Source of the DNA: Megaleporinus macrocephalus
Taxonomy: Eukaryota > Chordata > Actinopteri > Characiformes > Anostomidae
Assembly: GCA_021613375.1 (NCBI GenBank)
Contig: CM038703.1
Location: 24,106,194 to 24,170,193 of the forward strand
Reading direction: 5' to 3'
DNA length: 64,000 nucleotides
Below the pieces are notes generated by a model that did not search any database, had not been told where the DNA came from, and worked only from the letters and a program-made list of their open reading frames with translations. Below are positions 36,495-47,500 of the stretch, one piece after another. Position 1 is the stretch's first letter; the number at the start of each line of letters is the position of its first letter. The translations under genes and the position numbers were made by a program.

Positions 36495-38204
36495 TTAGGA
36501 TCTAAATTCTAAGTTTGCATTGTTGTCAGTTTTGACAGTTGTTTATGCCACAACCAACAACAAACCTAGTTTCATCAGTTGGGTTGAGCCAAATACTTCT
36601 AAATTAAATGTGCATCATTAATATATACTAATTGTTTGGGTTGCAGGATGGACAGTGGCCCATTACCTATATTGAGTTTGACACTCCTGGTCAAAACTGT
36701 TTAGAGAGATTAATAAAACTGGACCTGATTTCTTAGCAGTTAGTTGTTTGTTGTAGACTATAGAACTAACTAAAAGTAACATTGCAGTATTAACGTTTTT
36801 CCTTTTCTCCTTGCAGGTAAAGCTTGTGAGAGCTACTGCTGGCACACTGTAAACTAGAGACGTGGTCCCTGTCACTCTGTATATACAACAGAGCATAGCA
36901 TGTGGATCCCTGTGGTCTGTTAGTTGGGATAATTAAAAGGTATTTTTTTTTCTTTTACTTTAATATGCATAATTCATGTAAAATGGTAATATTTCATGTC
37001 TATAGGTGAAGATGCACCCTCATATTACTATGACTATAAAGCACATCTAATTAATATAATCCTGACTTCTCACAGTGTTTAGGAAGAGTGTGAGAACAAA
37101 CACACTGTGTACATGGTCTTGGTGTATGCAGGGTTAATTGGCACGCTACTCATGCTGTATATTGGAAGTCAGCTGTGAGAAAAAGTTTGTAGACTTAAAT
37201 CTTTAGAAGTTCTGCACCTGAAATATGACCTAATTGTAAACAACATTGAATAGATATATGCACTCGCTCAGAAGTTTTTTTTTTTTTTAATATACACCGC
37301 TGTTACTTAAAAACAACCTTTTGCGCCAGTGGTGGACCTAGTGTCATTGAAAATATTGACGTTTAAAGTTGTTACATTATGATACATTATAATTAAGTGC
37401 AGTCTAGTCTTTTTTAGTCTTTTATTGTTTTGACCTAAGAACATATTTAATGAGGCAGATATCTAGATAACTTCTATAGTTTAGAAGTTATCTAGATAAC
37501 TTCTGTCACAGCTACCTGTGACTGTGTATTTATGGCTGGGCACTGAATTTGTGCTGGTTCACAAATAATATATCTTTTTGTGTCTCCTCTTTAGGCTGCT
37601 TACATAAGAAATGATGCACCGTGTCAAGTCTCTGCATCCAAGAATGCTCTGATCAATGTAGGAAATGGCTGTTTGTTAATATTGTGTGGAATAAAAATGT
37701 TAAAATAAAAATGTTAAAGGCTGTCCCTTGTGAATTATTTATTTTGTGTATATGCTTACGTTAAAAATTAATTTATTGCAATATAACATTCTTGTTTGAA
37801 TCTATTTGGTCCTTTTATAACAGTTAAAGGTACCTAAGCCTCTCAGCGTTTTACAGAGTTTTATTTTGACAGCTAGTGGTCTGATGTGACTTAATTAATC
37901 TAATCAATTGAGTTCTGTAATCGGTCTTGTTTCTTGACGACTGGTAGTCTGACTGGTAGTCTTATTTGTTTTTGAGATTTTATGAGGGCCTTGCTTGTCT
38001 TGGCAAGTAGGCTTTATTTTTTGTTCGGTTCTAATTGTTCACCTTGAGTTTATTTTGTGTAGGAAGTTTTTTTTTTTTTAGTTGGGTAAAATATTTTTTG
38101 TCATTGCAGCTAGCTTACCACTTATGGCTAGCTTCTGTCCTCTAATATCCAACAAATGTCATTGGTCTTTTTAATGAATGTTGATTTATTAACTTCATAG
38201 CTGC
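36495..38204. other. AT-rich DNA, possibly interior of the same element
   Basis: No protein-like frame. Contains an ATCTAGATAACTTCT direct duplication (about 37460-37504). The region may be part of the element bounded by 34838 and 38345, but no second copy is in the window. Confidence 0.3.
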
Positions 38205-38345
38205 AGTTAAGTTTTACACAACGGGTCAAATCCGGCACGGATGTGGATTCCGGACATGGAACAATACTGAGGCGGTACTGGCCCAGGTCTTTATGGTTTT
38301 TGTGCTCCTCCGGTCCAAATACGGGCCCGCTCCGAGTCTTAAGTT
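38205..38345. repeat. GC-rich CCGG module, possible right end of element
   Basis: ACGGGTCAAATCCGGCACGG, GATTCCGGACATGG and CTCCTCCGGTCCAAATACGG stand out from AT-rich surroundings and echo the 34838-35170 module. The two are not clear inverted copies. Confidence 0.35.
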
Positions 38346-38817
38346 ACAGAATCAGTTTTCGTTGTATAAGTCTCTCCTCATTCAAATAAGTAGTAAACTT
38401 ACCCATAGGAAGAAAAAAAACTTAAAGTAAAAACCCTTAAACTCAGAATGTTCTTTAATTCAGTTCTTAAGTAAGACTTTCTTTAATATTTTCCTAGGCA
38501 AAAATATTTATGCCTTAGAATTGATTTAGTTTTTTCTTACATTTAAGACCCTTGTAGGTAAATAACATCTATGCTGGTTGACTGCCCTTTATTGTAAATC
38601 ACACCAGTCTGAAACACTCATTTTGATTTCAGTGTTGGTGGGTCGCAGCGTTATTTTAAAGTAACCACCCATGGAGCTCCAAACACAGTATAACTTAGGA
38701 AGGATTTGGGTTTGTGTTTGAATATAGGAGGGTTTTAAAATAACGACGGTTCCACCTGTTTCCGTGATCTGGTTGATGTAGAGTGTGTGGTAGGGATGGG
38801 CGCGTGACACGAGAGTG

Positions 38818-38970
38818 GCAGATAGATAGATAGATAGATACTTTATTGATCCCGAAGGAAATTTAGTAGCCAGTAGCAGTTACACTGAACAAAAACAAAG
38901 TACAAAACACAGTACAAAAAGCAATAAGGTATATAAAGAAGAATAAAGAATTCCAATAGTAAAAAGGTAG
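38818..38970 (-). mobile_element. LINE 3' tail with GATA repeat
   Basis: A (GATA)n run is followed by CTTTATTGATCCCGAAGG and AAATTTAGTAGCCAGTAGCAG, the usual 3' tail of a fish non-LTR retrotransposon in reverse orientation. Truncated; the rest is not seen. Confidence 0.6.
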
Positions 38971-39419
38971 AAGTTAGTTAGAAGTTTCAGGCAATGTGGA
39001 CCCCCTTCTTTTCCTATGGAAATCAATGGAATCTCCCTGCAAATTTCAGAATGAATCACACATTCAGGTTAGGTGGTGGCTCATCAGTCTTAAATCATTT
39101 GTGTTCTAGCCATAATGTGAGAGATTGGATATGAGGTGGAATTAGTGGTTGGGATATGATTTGGCACTATGTATATTAGGAGAGACTTCGTTTAGCTGAC
39201 CTGTAGACTTAATAAGGATTTATTTATTTATTACTTTTATTTTATTGATTTGTTCAGTCTTTTGCTAAGATTCTTTTTTATTTTATTTATTTTTTCTTCC
39301 TGTTACTATTTGTTTCTCTTTTGACATGTTCTTCTACGCAACTATAAGAACAATTATACCCTGAATGGCAAATGTTTAAAAAAATTTAATAAAACAAAGT
39401 TTAAAAAAATAATTAAGAG

Positions 39420-39987
39420 ATCCGTTCATAAAATCAAAACATATTGTCTGTAGTTCTCCATCCTCATAATATTTAGTCATATATGTTTTCTTGATGTAGT
39501 GTACCTTTTTCTTCCATATTTAATCATAGTTAATCTGATTAATTTTTCTAACTGCTTTGTTTGGTATGGCTAAAGAATAGGCTGTATAAATACATCTAGA
39601 TATCGATTCCATCTTAGTTAGAAAAACTCTACCAAGCAAACTAATGTCTTTTAACAACCACAAATTGAGTGTGGATTGACATTTCTTGATAACCTTCCAT
39701 ACATTCTGTTTTTCACTCTCATCTGGATCTTTACAAATATGTATACCCAAATATTTTATAGAGTTTTTGATTGGGATATTATGAACCTCATTCAAATGAG
39801 TGGGATGGAGTGCCATAATTTCACATTTGTTCAAATTCAATTTAAGACCTGAGGCTTTTGAAAAAATTCTTATAATTTGAAGAATTTTTGAAGTCTCATT
39901 CGCATCTTTCATAAAAATAGTGGTGTCATCCGCAAATTGGGTGATTATGAATGGTCTTCCTAACATATTAAGAGGAGCATCTGACAG
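39420..39987 (-). pseudogene. L1-type reverse transcriptase fragment
   Basis: A 158-residue minus frame (39996-39520) has the RT active-site box QFADDTTIFM, then SGLKLNLNKCEI, IKYLGIHI and SLLGRVFLTKM, in the order seen in L1-group ORF2 proteins. Upstream domains are missing, so it is 5' truncated. Its 5' break at about 39987 abuts the start of repeat A copy 2. AT-rich sequence at 39180-39420 may be its 3' region. The first codons of the frame come from the neighbouring repeat. Confidence 0.75.
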
Positions 39988-40830
39988 CAACAGCATGTAA
40001 GTTGTTTTGCTCTGCTAATGCATCTATTTTGTAAAATGAAGTATGAAGCAAGTTAGTTTATTGTAAAATGTTAAAATGTATTTGGTGTTCAGTCCCTTGC
40101 TGGCATCACAAAGTGATCGCTTTCTGTATACCAGGTGCCACTGGCAAACAGCACTAAGTGTTGTGAGATGCAAGTGCCCCATTCAGTCATTAAAAGTTAA
40201 CAATTGCAGGTGCCTTTTTACTGAGACATGCATACCAATATATGCCATTTCCTGACAGCCGAGTGGCTGCTTCCTTTTTGACAGATGACAGAGTGACTTG
40301 AGACCCTCTTTTAAGTTTCATTTGGCTCAGTTCATAATGTGCCAAATTTTTTTTGTTATTTTAGAGGTGTAATTTAATAGTTATACATACAATTGTTTTT
40401 ATAGTCAGTGATCATCAGCTTAAAAAAACTATGACAGGTTATCCAGCAGTGCTTATGACCTTAAGGGCTGTACACTGCCAATATAGAATCATGCCACACA
40501 GCTGAACTATGAGACGTCAACTCCCCATTTTACCTCTGTGACCTGTGCACGGACTGTTTCTTTGGACTTACCACCTGATCAGCCCTGTTGCATCAACCTA
40601 AATAGGTGAGTAACATTTAGTTCAGTAAATTAATGTAAATAATCTGATTAATTTAATGCATGTTGGAATGTTGAATTGTATTTTGTATTTCATAGGTTAC
40701 ACAGCCTAATATATCCAGCCAACATATTGGGGCCACAAAATACTACATGGATGCATTCTGAGTTGTTCTCTGATATTCTACATAGAAGATTTGTGACTTT
40801 TACATGTAATCACAGCACTAGTTTTAAACT
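39988..40830. repeat. Interspersed repeat family A, copy 2
   Basis: Aligns to copy 1: CAGCATGTAAGT (39990 with 35709), TTCAGTCCCTTGC (40089 with 35839), CTGATCAGCCCTGTTGCATC (40576 with 35891), TTGTATTTCATAGGTTACAC (40683 with 35998) and TTGGGGCCACAAAATACT (40726 with 36043). About 400 bases in the middle (40105-40520) are specific to this copy. Confidence 0.75.
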
Positions 40831-41688
40831 CTTCAAACAGGCTACAAGCGGAGAGCTGGAGAGCCATCATAATGAAAGTAACGAAATTGGGTTTCATCCC
40901 TCTTAGTCCATCTTCATACTGTGATTGGTCTTAAAGGGCGGACGGGGCTAAACGCAGTTTCAAAGGTAACTGGCAGGTATAGGAATTGTGAATTGTCCAT
41001 GTCAAAACTAGGCGACTTAAAAACTCGCTTGTGTAAATAGCGCGAGCGTAAATGTAAAGCTCGTAAGCACAGAAAGAAGTCCTGCGTGCGTGTTCATCAT
41101 CATAACGCGCTCAAACCGCCTTTTTCACTCTCGATTCGAAAGTTGTCCTCGCGCGCCATGTGAATCACCTTTGACTGCTTTCTGTGCTCGAGTGAATTTC
41201 TTTGTGCCCGAGTGTTGGATTGGGCTGGTTTTGTTTTTTATAAGCGTTCACTGATTCTCATCGCCCACTTGCCTGTTCCCCCATCAACTATAAACTCTGG
41301 TTAAGCCACCTATCGCCAAAACGCAAATAAACTAGCCGCACGTGAACTGTGCGTGCGCGGCTGCTATACAATTGTTTGTAAGAGTCATTGCACATTCAGA
41401 CCTGAGAATAAGCCTTTAGTGCACAAGTAAAATTCACAGCTTTATAAAATAGCAATTTTTAATAGTAATCCATAAAGTCAACAGATATGCGTCTAGAACA
41501 TTGTGTACATATGAATTATGAAGTGATTCTACTGTACAGTTTTTAAGTAAATGGCATCAAAAATCACCACCATGTTTAACTGTATTTTAGTAAGAATTGT
41601 AGTTAAATGGCATTAAATGTTCATAATAATAACATATATCAGTCCAGGATTTATTCAGGCAATAGTTGGCAATAGTCAGGCAATAGTT
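40831..41688. other. CpG-richer intergenic stretch
   Basis: About 40990-41370 contains many CG dinucleotides (GCGCGAGCG, CTCGCGCGCC, GCGTGCGCGG) amid AT-rich DNA. It might be a small CpG island or the remains of a GC-rich element. No exon was found next to it. Confidence 0.35.
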
Positions 41689-41836
41689 GGCCACCAGAGG
41701 GAGCCAGAGGGTCTAATTTCTACCTGACCTTTTAAAGGCTGCAGTTGTTAAATTTGGCCACCAGAGGGCACTAACTTGCAAAGAATTAGCGGGCTAGTTT
41801 CTACTTGACTTTTTGAAGGCTGCAGTTGTTAAATTT
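41689..41836. repeat. Tandem duplication carrying CTCF-like sites
   Basis: Two adjacent units, 41689-41755 and 41756-41836, both start GGCCACCAGAGGG and end AAGGCTGCAGTTGTTAAATTT. The second has CCACCAGAGGGCACTA (41758-41773), a near-perfect CTCF core; the first has CCACCAGAGGGAG (41691-41703), weaker. Binding is inferred. Confidence 0.65.
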
Positions 41837-42804
41837 CGCCAAAGTTTCACAAGTGAGCCGACAAGAGCATTTAAGCTAGTCCAATGAACATATTCTAAAG
41901 CACTAAAAATCATAAGAGCTTTACTTCTGGTAGTTCTCAGCACAAAAATATATATATATTTATACTTTGACTTTGAAAGTGCTAGGGGTGGTTGATACTA
42001 TGGTTAGCACAGCTTAGATTGTGGGGGTCACTCACAATCACAGGTAATAACGATGGTAACACAAAATTACACACAGGAATTCAAACAACAATATGGCTGG
42101 ATTCCGCAGACAGATGAATTATTATTCGAACTTAATACAAAGATATTGGAATTTCACATTATCAAATATTCAGAGACCGGAATTTCAGGGTCTAAGTAGC
42201 TTAATTCCAGTTAACACTCTTGTGGCAGTCAAGGATAGAGAGAGATCCCACAATGCGTGAAGACAACATAGGGTTAAACTGGAATTTAATCTCTGGAATT
42301 TGCAGCAAATTGAATCCACATATGTGGTATGTAGTGAAGTAATGGAATTCATGCTACCAGGCTACAAATAAAACCTTATTAATGTGTATGACACATTATG
42401 CATGCAATAATAATTCAAAATTAGAATACTCCAAACAGTGCTGAGTTGAACAACCGCCATTGTTCAATACTGAAATGTGTTCATACATTTATAAACAAAA
42501 GAACTGCACATAAATTAGAAGAAGGTAATAATTGCTTTGTTACTGTTGTTACTGGCCCTTAGATATGCTAGGCTAACCCTAAGGTAAGAGGCTAATAAGC
42601 TAATCACGTGGTGACTATGCAAAGCTAATTGGCTAACATGCTACAGGAAATGGCTGCTATGGAGGATAGGCCAGGTGTAAGCGTGCTAAGCTAATTTGCT
42701 AGGATGGGCTTTGTCTGCCACATGCTTTTATGGTGTGGATATTTTAACTTATGTCTAAAAAAGAGAGAGAACATCTAGATATGGATGTATGTATGTAGTA
42801 GACT
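41837..42804. other. Intergenic DNA, no gene seen
   Basis: Includes a TATATA run at about 41948 and a GCTAA-rich low-complexity part at about 42560-42710. No recognised element. Confidence 0.3.
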
Positions 42805-42915
42805 GTATCCAGTGTTGTAATGTTCAGCTGTTCATGAGTGTGATGGCGTGTGGGAAGAAGCTTCTCTGTAGTCTGGAGGTCTTGCTCCTCATGTAGCGCC
42901 CCCTAGTAATTAGGT
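42805..42915. mobile_element. LINE 3' region scrap
   Basis: GTTCATGAGTGTGATGGCG, GGGAAGAAGCTTCTCTG and CATGTAGCGCC follow the order found in 3' regions of fish non-LTR elements. Short and diverged. Confidence 0.4.
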
Positions 42916-43016
42916 ACCAGACTACGCCACCCATTAAATAGTTTTTTTTACTTTGAGTAAGTAGAATTCTATAGGAAATACATGGAAATGTCACTGCAGC
43001 ACAACAATACAATCTT

Positions 43017-43017
<1 letters not shown>

Positions 43018-43085
<68 letters not shown>
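43018..43085. repeat. Long AT microsatellite
   Basis: About 34 AT units in an unbroken run. Likely length-polymorphic and hard to assemble. Confidence 0.95.
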
Positions 43086-43087
<2 letters not shown>

Positions 43088-43952
43088 CTGATCCACTGTC
43101 AGTTCAATTTATTACTACCTGATACTAGCCCAGGGTATGAGACTTTATGAAGTCAACCAAATATGACCATAATACCACACATGAATAGTTTAAAATCTGT
43201 CAAGTCACTACACCACAACCTTAAAATGCAAATAATTCCAAACTTCAAGTGAACACAGCACACTCAAATATGTTTGACCAAATCTCAGTTCCAGTTGTAG
43301 CTACTGTTAGATCGTAAAATACAATAATAAAAATAACTAATTTAGCCCAAGTAATGTTTCTGACTAATGGCTTAGATTTTAGCCACACAATATTAAATAA
43401 CCAAAGCAGCAGATCACATGAAACCACTGAGCAGCTTAACACACTGAGCATTAGGATTTCTTGTGGTAAAATAAGAAAACAAACAAAAAAAATAAAACGG
43501 GAGAAAACCCGGGAGAAAGGGCTGTGGCCCTTTATGTAAACACAAAACCAAAAGAAAAAACATTACATTAATTTCATGAAACACAAATGAACGAATTCTG
43601 AGTTAATGAATCACAAGGGGAAACATACCACATTCATCAGGTTGACTAACTTCACTCATGGACAGAATAGCAGCTTGTCTGTTAAGAACACTAAAAGGCA
43701 AAATACAATTAGGAACAATAAAATTTCTTGTTCAGTGCATACCAAAGATGCATTCTACCACTGCATCATCCACAGACCTGGCCCAATACGCAAACTGCAG
43801 GGGGTGATCTGGTCTATGAGGGTCATGCATGTGCTTAGTGGGATGTAAACTCCAATGACCAGTTTATGTTTATGAACACAGATTCCAGATCAGGACTGCA
43901 TGTTTTCATGAACACAGTGACACCTGTACACCAGCCGCGGTTGATGACACAG
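43086..43952. other. Intergenic DNA, no gene seen
   Basis: Only short AT-rich frames. No recognised protein or repeat. Confidence 0.3.
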
Positions 43953-44170
43953 CATCTCCTCACCTTCTTACAACACACAGACAGCATCTCCTCACCTTCT
44001 TGCAACACACAGACAGTATCTCCTCACCTTCTTATAACACCCAGCGTCTCCCCACCTTTTTACAACACACACAGCATCTCCTCACCTTCTTACAACACAC
44101 ACAGCATCTCCTCACCTTCTTACTTCACACAGCATCTCCTCACCTTCTCACAACACATATCATCTCCTGA
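43953..44170. repeat. Minisatellite, unit CAGCATCTCCTCACCTTCTT plus spacer
   Basis: Seven or eight head-to-tail units of about 25-33 bases: CAGCATCTCCTCACCTTCTT and a variable ACAACACACA spacer. The same unit forms the array at 57440-57815. Both arrays are followed by TATTTGAGG and preceded by TACACCA-type sequence, so the flanks are shared too. Confidence 0.9.
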
Positions 44171-44419
44171 CCTTTATATTTGAGGCATTGCTTTTATTAT
44201 TATTTTTGTTGATTTTTTTATTTGCTTGTGTCTGTATTTGTTTGTTTGTGTGTGTGTGTATGTATTTGTGTGTGTCTGTGTTTGTATTAGTGCTATTGAT
44301 GATCATGGTTCATCATGTTTCCTCCAGGAGGGTCTTCTCTCTTTCTTCTCTCCTCCACCTCTTCCTCTTCCTCTATAACCTTCTCTCTTTATCCTGTCTT
44401 TGTATCTGTCTGTGCTTTC

Positions 44420-44559
44420 ATTGTCTGTCTCCATCTGCGGAATATCGTACACCACATGGCGGTCCCTGGTGTCTGGATATCACTCTCAGGTTCCAGGGTG
44501 TCTCTCCATACGTGGAGGATGGTATACCACGTGACGGTCTCTGGTGTCCTGGTGTCTCT
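44420..44559 (-). other. Imperfect tandem duplication after the terminal exon
   Basis: Two diverged units of about 60 bases, sharing GGTATACCAC/CGTACACCAC, GGTCTCTGGTGTCC/GGTCCCTGGTGTCT and GGGTGTCTCTC. They lie just past the predicted stop and may be 3' UTR. Confidence 0.4.
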
Positions 44560-47500
44560 CTATCTGTGGCTGATTGAAGGAGGCCTGCACTGCTCATTGG
44601 CCTTAACTGGTTCCTTTTCCTGCTTGTATTTAATTTTCCTTCCTCCTCCACTCATTTTTCTTCTCCTTTTTCTTTTTGGCCCTGTTCCACATCCATCCAC
44701 TAGCAGGTCATTGATTTTAGCTGGAGGACAAAATGAGAAGAATCTCTAAAGACAGTATCTGGAACTCAGAGTAACTTAGCAGAGCTTTTCAGTTGAGTCT
44801 ATCATTTCAGTGGATTCAACTGAGGAACATCTTCAACGCTGATATTGAGGCTGAAACTGCTACAGAGTGTTCCGTCTGGTTGTGTGCTGTAATCCAGCTT
44901 TGTAATTTGTGATCAGCAGTGTTTTATTGTCATTACTCACCCACAGATTGGTTCTTGGTGGCGTCGGCCATGTCAGTGATGTTGGTCTCTTCACTGAATA
45001 CATCATTCCTATCTTCAGCAGCTTTTATGCTGAGCACATCTTTTACTGCAATACGAATAATAATCTGTTCAAAGTCTTTTAACTGAAAATCATATTTTAT
45101 ATATTTGTATATGTACTGATGATGGAATATTATCTAAAGTGTTAATACTGAAGTATTAGTATTCTTTCTTCTTGAACGATGCTATAGAAGAACGACTTTG
45201 GGTTCCCTAAAGAACATCTTAATGGAGGCTACTTTAAAGAAAGACGTTTAAAGGTGCTTGTATACCAATGATAGCGTTTCTCTAGAGTTGTATATCCAAC
45301 CCAAGAACCTGTAAGAACCTTTATGTTTAAGAAGAGCGCATGTTTATGTGTTTCAACTACGAAGCCTAAGATTTGGTTCCTCTACTCACTCTGAAACGGC
45401 TCAGTAACTGCCACCAGCTCCTCCAGGATGAGCTGTTCTTCAACAGGAGCAGTCTGCTTTCCAGCGTGCTCGACTGTCTGCAGCTCATCACCTGCCGTCA
45501 CATGAAGAAACATCAACAGCTGTCCAAATCCATCACTGTAGTTCAATCTGACCATCATGTTTGTGTTACTGACCCAAAATCTGGATGTCTTAGTTTCACT
45601 TTGTAAAACAAGTCTGAGTTCTTTAATAGCTGCAGATTGATTTTCAACACTTATGGTGAATCTTTTGCTGTTATTACTTATATTAGACCAAAGCAGCATA
45701 TTCATGATTAATAACATGATTGTTAATAGCTTATAAATGACTAATAACAGCAGCTGTTTCATAAGAATTGTTCTATCTGGTAATGATTCGCTTTTCTTAC
45801 TCAGAGGAGGAATGCTGCTCTGCTCAGTAACCAGGTTGGTCAGCTGTAGCTGGGTGGTGTTTTCAGCTGCAGCGCTCGCCAACTCTCCATCTAGAGACAT
45901 CAAGCAGAATGTTTATTAATTAAGGCAGTTTATTAATAATATTAAGCAGAATTCCTGAAGAAACATCAGCAGGTCTTTAACCATTCAGAGCTATTATGAT
46001 ACTAATCATGCTACTGGTTTCTTCCCAGTTCTTTAACTAGCATCTCCAGCCTCTCCCAAATTACCTTGGTCATCGGATCCTTCTTGCTCTCTAGTTTATT
46101 TTTGGAGTATCAAATAATACATAAATGTTAATATGAAACTTTATTCCTGCTTCTGAATCTTATTATTATGTCTCTGTTTATTGACTCACCGGGTGTCTCA
46201 GCAGCTTCACGCTGAACTCACGCTGAAGGACTGATCATCAGGGCCTCCACCCCACCCATCACCAGCCAGCTCTCCTTCCCAACTGTGTCTACTGCTACAC
46301 CCTCAGTTACATCACTGTGCCATCCAGATGTACCAGCATTGAGATAGGATGGGACACCCACTTTACATAAAGACTCAGTCATAGACTGCCTCAGCCAGAA
46401 AATGCCTCAGTTATACACTGCCTCTATCTGTGCAGCTTCTAAAGCTGTGCTATCCAGATTTCAAACAAAGGCTCCTTTCTTTGGTATTTAGTTTAAACTG
46501 TAAATACTGTTTGACCAGAGGAGGATGGGTCTCCCCTTGTGAGTCTGGTTCCTCCCAAGATTTCCTCCTCCAGTCTGAGGGAGTTTTTCCTTGCCACTGT
46601 TGCCTCTGGCTTGTTCACTGGGGGATATATGTTGTAAATGTCTGTTTCCAAAACTCTGTAAAGCTGCTTTGAGACAACATCGATGTAAAAAGCGCTATAT
46701 AAATAAACTTGACTTGACTTGACCAAGGAGCTCATCCAGTTCCAACAACTGTGTGGTCGGTATCTCGTCCACTGGATTCACATTAATAAACACTGTCAGT
46801 CGTCCGACTGTGTCACTGTCATACTTGATAGATGTGCACTGATCATTTCTATCACTTACTGAACAATTGGTCAATGTCCAGGTGGTGTTTGGAGCCACTA
46901 TCTGAACCTGTGACCCGTGTCTGTAGCTCTGCTCCTGATTCAGACCCTGAAAGGATCAGCAGATGTCCAGTAACGTTATGGTCAGTTCTTATGGTCCTCG
47001 TCAGCCCGTAAAGTCAGAAAATGATGACATCGCCAAATCGTAACTAGAGCCTGATGGAATTTGGGTAGTCGTCATTACATTATTCATCATTTATTACATG
47101 AACAGTTCTGGACCGTGTGACTGCTGGACCAGGACTGTCCAAATACAGGACGATTGTCCTCATCATGTCCTCATCACGTGTTTACTGACCCAATATCAGG
47201 TCCTCTCAGTCTTGCTCAGCACATCTGAACAGTGTTAATGTTGTTGAATTCAGAGTTAATGTGATGCTAATAATGCTTGTGGTTTCTCCTACTCACCCAG
47301 AGGTGGGCTGCTGGATGTTCCAGTAGCATCCAGTGTTACCATCAGCTCCCTGATGATGTCTTCCCTTGTCACTAGAGCAGTCAATCTCATTCTCTGCTTT
47401 TATAAAATTAAATATTCTCAGTTTTCCAGTTTGTTCATTCTAAAAGTATCAATTTGTGTGCTTTACCCACCCAGACGCTGATCACTGATTGCAACTGTGT

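Noticed and set aside
34838..38345. A spliced host gene starting near 35160
   Set aside because: Donor-like GGTAGGTTAC words recur because the element repeats itself, no coding frame connects them, and copies occur elsewhere in the window.
43866..44183. 105-codon plus frame, and the array as a possible CRISPR
   Set aside because: The frame is a translation of the minisatellite. The array has short variable spacers of simple ACACA sequence and lies in vertebrate DNA, so it is not CRISPR.
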